This document shows, in pieces, positions 59,916 to 64,000 of a stretch of 64,000 nucleotides of DNA; position 1 is the stretch's first letter, and each line of letters begins with the position of its first letter. The stretch is taken from positions 69,213,719-69,277,718 of the forward strand of contig CM055899.1 in assembly GCA_029582155.1 (NCBI GenBank), read 5' to 3'. The notes beneath the pieces are model-generated. The model worked only from the letters and a program-made list of their open reading frames with translations, was not told the origin of the DNA and searched no databases. This DNA comes from Panopea generosa. Its lineage: Eukaryota > Mollusca > Bivalvia > Adapedonta > Hiatellidae. The position numbers were made by a program, and so were the translations under genes.

Positions 59916-61189
59916 TCTATCATAGTTTAGTTTCTGTTAGATTGCAATTTTTATTATATTATTACGTATGTCAATAGTATCTTCTCAATTACTTTCTGAG
60001 TATATATTTTTATATTCAACGTTTGGCTTAGATAGTTGTTTTGCTGACAATCTTATTTCACCTGACATCAATTCAATTTTCAACAAATAATGTTATAATG
60101 AAAAGAAAACGTACTGGTTTTATAAACAATATAGGCAGTTATTTGTACATCAAAACAACAACAAAAAACAGTTAACTACTTTGAATGTTTCATTACGATT
60201 TTGCATGTAATCAATAGTTTCATCTGATATATTCATTGATACAGTCATGTTTTTATAACATGTATTTTACATGTATTATGTGTATTTGCACAACATACCT
60301 TTGGAATTCAAGAAAATCGTGTATAGAACACGTTTAGAACTTCAACTTCGTTTTGCTATAATCGGTAATGTATCTTGTAATCGTTATGGCGTTTATTTCA
60401 AACTAAATTAAACGTGTGTATAACTTGAACTCTATCTCTCTGATATCTGATTATAAACTATGGAATCGTCGCGGTTATAACCGGAATAAAAAAGCAAGTT
60501 CACCGTGTGATAGATTTATTTGAATCCGATTGAAGTAAAGATGTAAGATTAGTTAAAATATAAATCTCTTTACCATGAAAGAAATCGATTTGTCTTCACA
60601 TCAAATGCAATTATAATGATCTCCATAATACCATAAAAATATCTACGCAAATGTATTTAATTCTAAAATGATGATTACACGTTCAATAATTTGAAATAAC
60701 TGTTTTTTAATGTGTGACAGTTTCTTTAATAGTTTATGTACAATTAAACAATACACTACCAAAGGCTTAATACTGTATATAGCAATAATGTTCAAAGGCT
60801 GTTTCTCTGCCTTGCATATTTTGTACAGCATTTTAGACAGCTGTAATTGGTGCCGTGACATTGTGACATCGAGAGATGTGACAATATGGCGGCTGGTCGC
60901 AAATTTAAATCGATGGCTAAATAATTTGAATTAATTAATATAAATCCGAAAAGTTATACAGAAGTGATTGTGAATGTAAGGTTGGATTATATTTCTATAC
61001 ACAGTGACCTAAACATTTGTAAAATACGTAAAATATGTGATAAACAATGACAAAACGGATAACCAAGAACACAAGCAAAGGACTATTTTTGGCGGTTTCC
61101 ACTGAGTACCAAAGTGACATGAATCAAGGTGTGCTTTAAACTTATTTTACAGCACGAACTATCACCGATAGTGTAAAAAACTTATAAAC
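59916..61189. other. No gene supported; possible LINE 5' region at right
   Basis: AT-rich. No further cyclase exon was found. From about 60850 the sequence may already be the 5' untranslated region of the LINE that follows. Confidence 0.45.
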
Positions 61190-61589
61190 AATATAACTAG
61201 AGCGTTTAAACTGAAAATCGGCAGTCATAATAAAAGTGATAACAACAATAATAGGGACATAACGGGGTCACACATACACACAAAATATGTTGCACAAAGC
61301 CCTGCCCAAACACAGCATGTGTCAAATACAGCAGATGTTCTTTGACAATCTAAAGACTTGTTGTACGGACCACAAAATGTTTTTAAACCAGTGAATACAC
61401 AAATTCGTAAAAAAACACACAATCCAATGAGTCAAGAACTAGGTCAAATACCTTATTAAAACTTAAATGACTACGGAACACAGCCTAATTACCAGTATAG
61501 TCGTGGTTACGGTTGACAGTTAACGGTACTTTATCTGCGAGCTGCAAGTCAGGGTACATTCACGCCGTACAGTGCACAAACAATAAGTG

Positions 61590-62455
61590 TCCCAATAACC
61601 GATAACGGAATACCCCCGTGGGCTGTTAATCTATGTCAACAAATGATGACCATACAAAGTACCATTGAAAGCCAAAATAAACAATGGAAAACGGTCGAAA
61701 ATCAAATAGCGGTACAAAATGAAAAAATGGTTAAAATGGAAGCTCATTTGTCTGAAGTGACGAATATTAAACGTGATATTTCTCAAACAAATATTAATAT
61801 TGACAAAATCTAGTAAGCCATGAAGCAAATGAAAACAAAAATAACAGAGTACGATGAGACAATATAACACTACAGTGACATATGTGATGACTTAACAAGT
61901 ACTATAGACAGTAAAATGAATAGCATTTGACAACAGGTACAAATACTAGAACAAAAGAAACAAGTTCTCACAGACGAACACGGACAATCGAATGAACATA
62001 TTACAGACATCCAATGCCGTAGCATGAGAGAAAGTCTTATATTTCCTAGAATACCTGAAAGTGTAAATTACAAGGAAAATGGTGAAAATTGTGAAATGTT
62101 TTTTTTTATTAAAAGTGAACTCAAGATTGAAAATGTTATACCATTCGATAGTCTACATCGTCTTAGCAGTTTTAAAGCAAATCACGCATACCATCTGCCT
62201 ATCGTGGCAAAGTTTAAAAATTACAAGGACAACGAATGCATACGACGAACAACGCAAAAGCAGTTAAAAGCTACTAAATATTGGGTCAATGAACATTTCC
62301 AACATGAAATTGAAATCCGGAGAAAACCACTATATGCGGTCGCGAAAGTAGCGAAAAAAAAACTAATAACAAAGTGCGACTTGTGCGAGATAAGTTATTT
62401 ATAGATAACATAGAATACATTCCGAATGAGACAAACACAGCAACATGAGCCGGTA
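61590..62455 (+). pseudogene. LINE ORF1 (L1-ORF1-like) remnant
   Basis: An N-terminal coiled-coil-like part (IPPWAVNLCQQMMTIQSTIE, then Lys/Glu-rich heptads) is followed by the RNA-binding part with MRESLIFPRIPESVNYKENG, FDSLHRLSSFKANH and PIVAKFKNYKDNECIRR. In-frame stops lie near 61811, 61866 and 61928, and a frameshift near 62370. Such proteins bind the LINE RNA. The pattern fits the L1-type ORF1 family found in several animal LINE groups. Confidence 0.75.
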
Positions 62456-63479
62456 ATACCACAGAAAACACACGTCGTAAATATATGCCCCAGAGTATAA
62501 ACCAACATAGCGACACATACACGAAACAGTCACTTGACACGTATGATAACAACACACAGAATAGACAATGGATAAGAACATCTACACGAAGGCCCCATAC
62601 TCAGTCTGCATTAGCGAGCAATACCGACGGTATACCACTACACAATTAGTTTGCTGCACTGCAACATAAAAGCACGGTCAATACGCTTTTGAATTGCTAG
62701 TCGGCAGCCGTCAAGAAGAAGACAACCGCTTGAAAAAGACTTAAAATTAAAAAAAAAACAAAAAAACATATTGACTATTGTAATTATGATAGAAATTCTA
62801 TATTGATCGACATCGACGCTGGTCAGCCGCCAATAAATAAACAACCAACAACCACCGATCAGAAATCAGACGACCCTCGGGCGGCTGCTACAATCGTTAC
62901 TTCAACGATTGGCGAGCAGGATTAGCGATACGCGGGAGACGGCTATTGTACTTTCAATAGCGATAAAGACTTTAATCCATGCATAGCTTGTGACCATATA
63001 CATGTACATAGTTATAATAACAATTTACATGACATTAAATATTTGCCTTCAAATGTGTGTGGCTAAGCCTCAAAACTTAAATGCCCTGATTTTGATTCGT
63101 ACATTAGTAAATATGATAGAGTTGGATTGTAAAAAACTAAAACGGATGAATCCGACGATATTTCTGTTCAAGGTTTTGTTGTACATATATATAAAAGATA
63201 GAAATTATCTCGATATCGATATTATTGATATTCTTTAAATGAACACCTTAAATGTGGAATTATTTATATCCCCCACATGGATCAAAATATGCACATGAAG
63301 ACCCCTTCTTTGAGTTACAAAATGAATATATAGGTATTGTTCCGGTAAAAACCATATCTTAATATTTGGTGACTGTAACTCCCGATGTGGAAATTTACCT
63401 GATTATGTACATCTAGATGATGTCATATCGAATACATACGATTTACAAGATATTCTAAATGAAGACAATGATATATTAA

Positions 63480-63714
63480 CCCTTTACTTCATATAGACGA
63501 CTTTGGACACCTCTAATATAGACGCCATTGGACACCTAATATAGAAGGCTTTTGAATTAATGGGTGAATTATGTTTATATTAACTGACAGAGTGGAAAAC
63601 AGTGCAGGAAGTGTTCAGATTGCTCGTCACTCGAGCAATCTAAACTCTTCCTGCACTGTTTTCAAAGGTCTTCTGTGATTGGTGCGGGAAAACGCGTAAC
63701 TATGGAGTAAAGGG
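63480..63714. mobile_element. piggyBac-like MITE with TTAA duplication
   Basis: The ends read CCCTTTACTTCATA on the left and CCCTTTACTCCATA on the right, inward, each flanked by TTAA (63476-63479 and 63715-63718). The CCCTTT start plus a TTAA duplication is the piggyBac pattern. At 235 bp it has no coding capacity. Its centre holds a near-perfect hairpin (63595-63663). It interrupts the LINE endonuclease frame. Confidence 0.85.
63595..63663. repeat. Long hairpin in the MITE
   Basis: GAAAACAGTGCAGGAAGTGT with TCAGATTGCTCG pairs with the reverse complement on the right side, giving a stem of about 32 bp with two mismatches and a loop of about four bases. Confidence 0.9.
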
Positions 63715-64000
63715 TTAAAACGTTTTGAATTGTACAATGTTCCAATAATTAGAAACAGTCGTGACACTACTGTCAACACTTACGGCAAACAGTTGATTGA
63801 ACTTTGTAGGAACAACAATTTGTTTTTATTAAATGGAAGAGTTTGATCCGATTTTAATTACCCACAACTAACATGTAAAGAAACTAGTATAATAGATAAT
63901 ATTATTTCTACATCATATGTATTTTTTAATCTTAATGATTTCAATGTTGATGAATATTGTCACCTGTTTTCTGACGTTCATTACCCATAATCAGTCTCTA

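Larger units (their letters stand above)
61190..64000 (+). mobile_element. Dead two-ORF LINE, running off the window
   Basis: ORF1 and the endonuclease start of ORF2 are present in order on the plus strand, both broken, and the element continues past 64000. A MITE at 63480-63714 is nested in it. Confidence 0.8.
63020..64000 (+). pseudogene. LINE ORF2 endonuclease remnant, partial
   Basis: Blocks of the apurinic-type endonuclease are seen: KYLPSNVCG at the start, then KTKTDESDDI, HILIFGDCNSRCGNLPDYV (GDxN motif), RNSRDTTVNTYGKQLIEL, LFLLNGRV and CHLFSDVHYP. At the usual QExK site the frame reads a stop followed by KTK, so the catalytic Glu is lost. Stops, frameshifts and the MITE interrupt it. 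The RT part would lie beyond the window. Confidence 0.75.

Noticed and set aside
60180..60265. Possible extra upstream cyclase exon on the minus strand (MTVSMNISDETIDYMQ)
   Set aside because: Frame and phase could fit, but no acceptor is seen and the donor (GTAGTT) is weak.

Overview
This is an AT-rich animal nuclear DNA window, most likely from a mollusc and probably a bivalve. The evidence is small exons with GT/AG borders, LINE, SINE and MITE insertions, a decayed Polinton-like element and many minisatellites. The species cannot be fixed from the sequence alone. No bacterial features are present.

The main gene lies on the minus strand from 58747 down to 18185. It is the 3' part of a receptor guanylate cyclase: 17 exons join in phase into 638 codons (637 residues plus stop). 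In order they encode the juxtamembrane end of the extracellular domain, one membrane span, a kinase-homology domain, a coiled-coil linker and a complete cyclase domain. The ligand-binding exons lie beyond the right edge or were not recognised. The introns hold most of the other features: an L1-like LINE tail (19.4-20.8 kb), a 50-bp minisatellite (23.4-24.2 kb), SINEs, an RT-bearing LINE inserted cleanly into a 75-bp array (33.7-35.9 kb), a MITE (40.1 kb), two large minisatellites (43.8-44.9 and 45.8-47.8 kb), and the Polinton-like remnant (48.1-57.7 kb) in a 17.6-kb intron.

Left of that gene, 9.74-17.95 kb is one array of about 180 units of 45 bp, starting about 235 bp past the cyclase stop codon. 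Further left, on the plus strand, two phase-matched exons (3250-3383 and 6624-6750) look like the end of a precursor with a strongly acidic piece (net about -12) followed by an Arg/Trp-rich cationic C-terminus (net about +14), with AATAAA signals just after. This is the layout of many antimicrobial-peptide precursors, and I do not recognise the family. MITEs, SINE pieces and minisatellites surround it.

The Polinton-like remnant has a capsid-like gene and other virion-like pieces on the minus strand (48.1-52.0 kb). On the plus strand (52.2-57.7 kb) it has unrecognised genes, a broken deoxynucleoside-kinase-like gene and a broken protein-primed type B DNA polymerase. All are interrupted by stops and frameshifts. 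At the right edge (61.2-64.0 kb) a dead LINE with ORF1 and endonuclease is itself split by a 235-bp TTAA-flanked MITE that contains a long hairpin.
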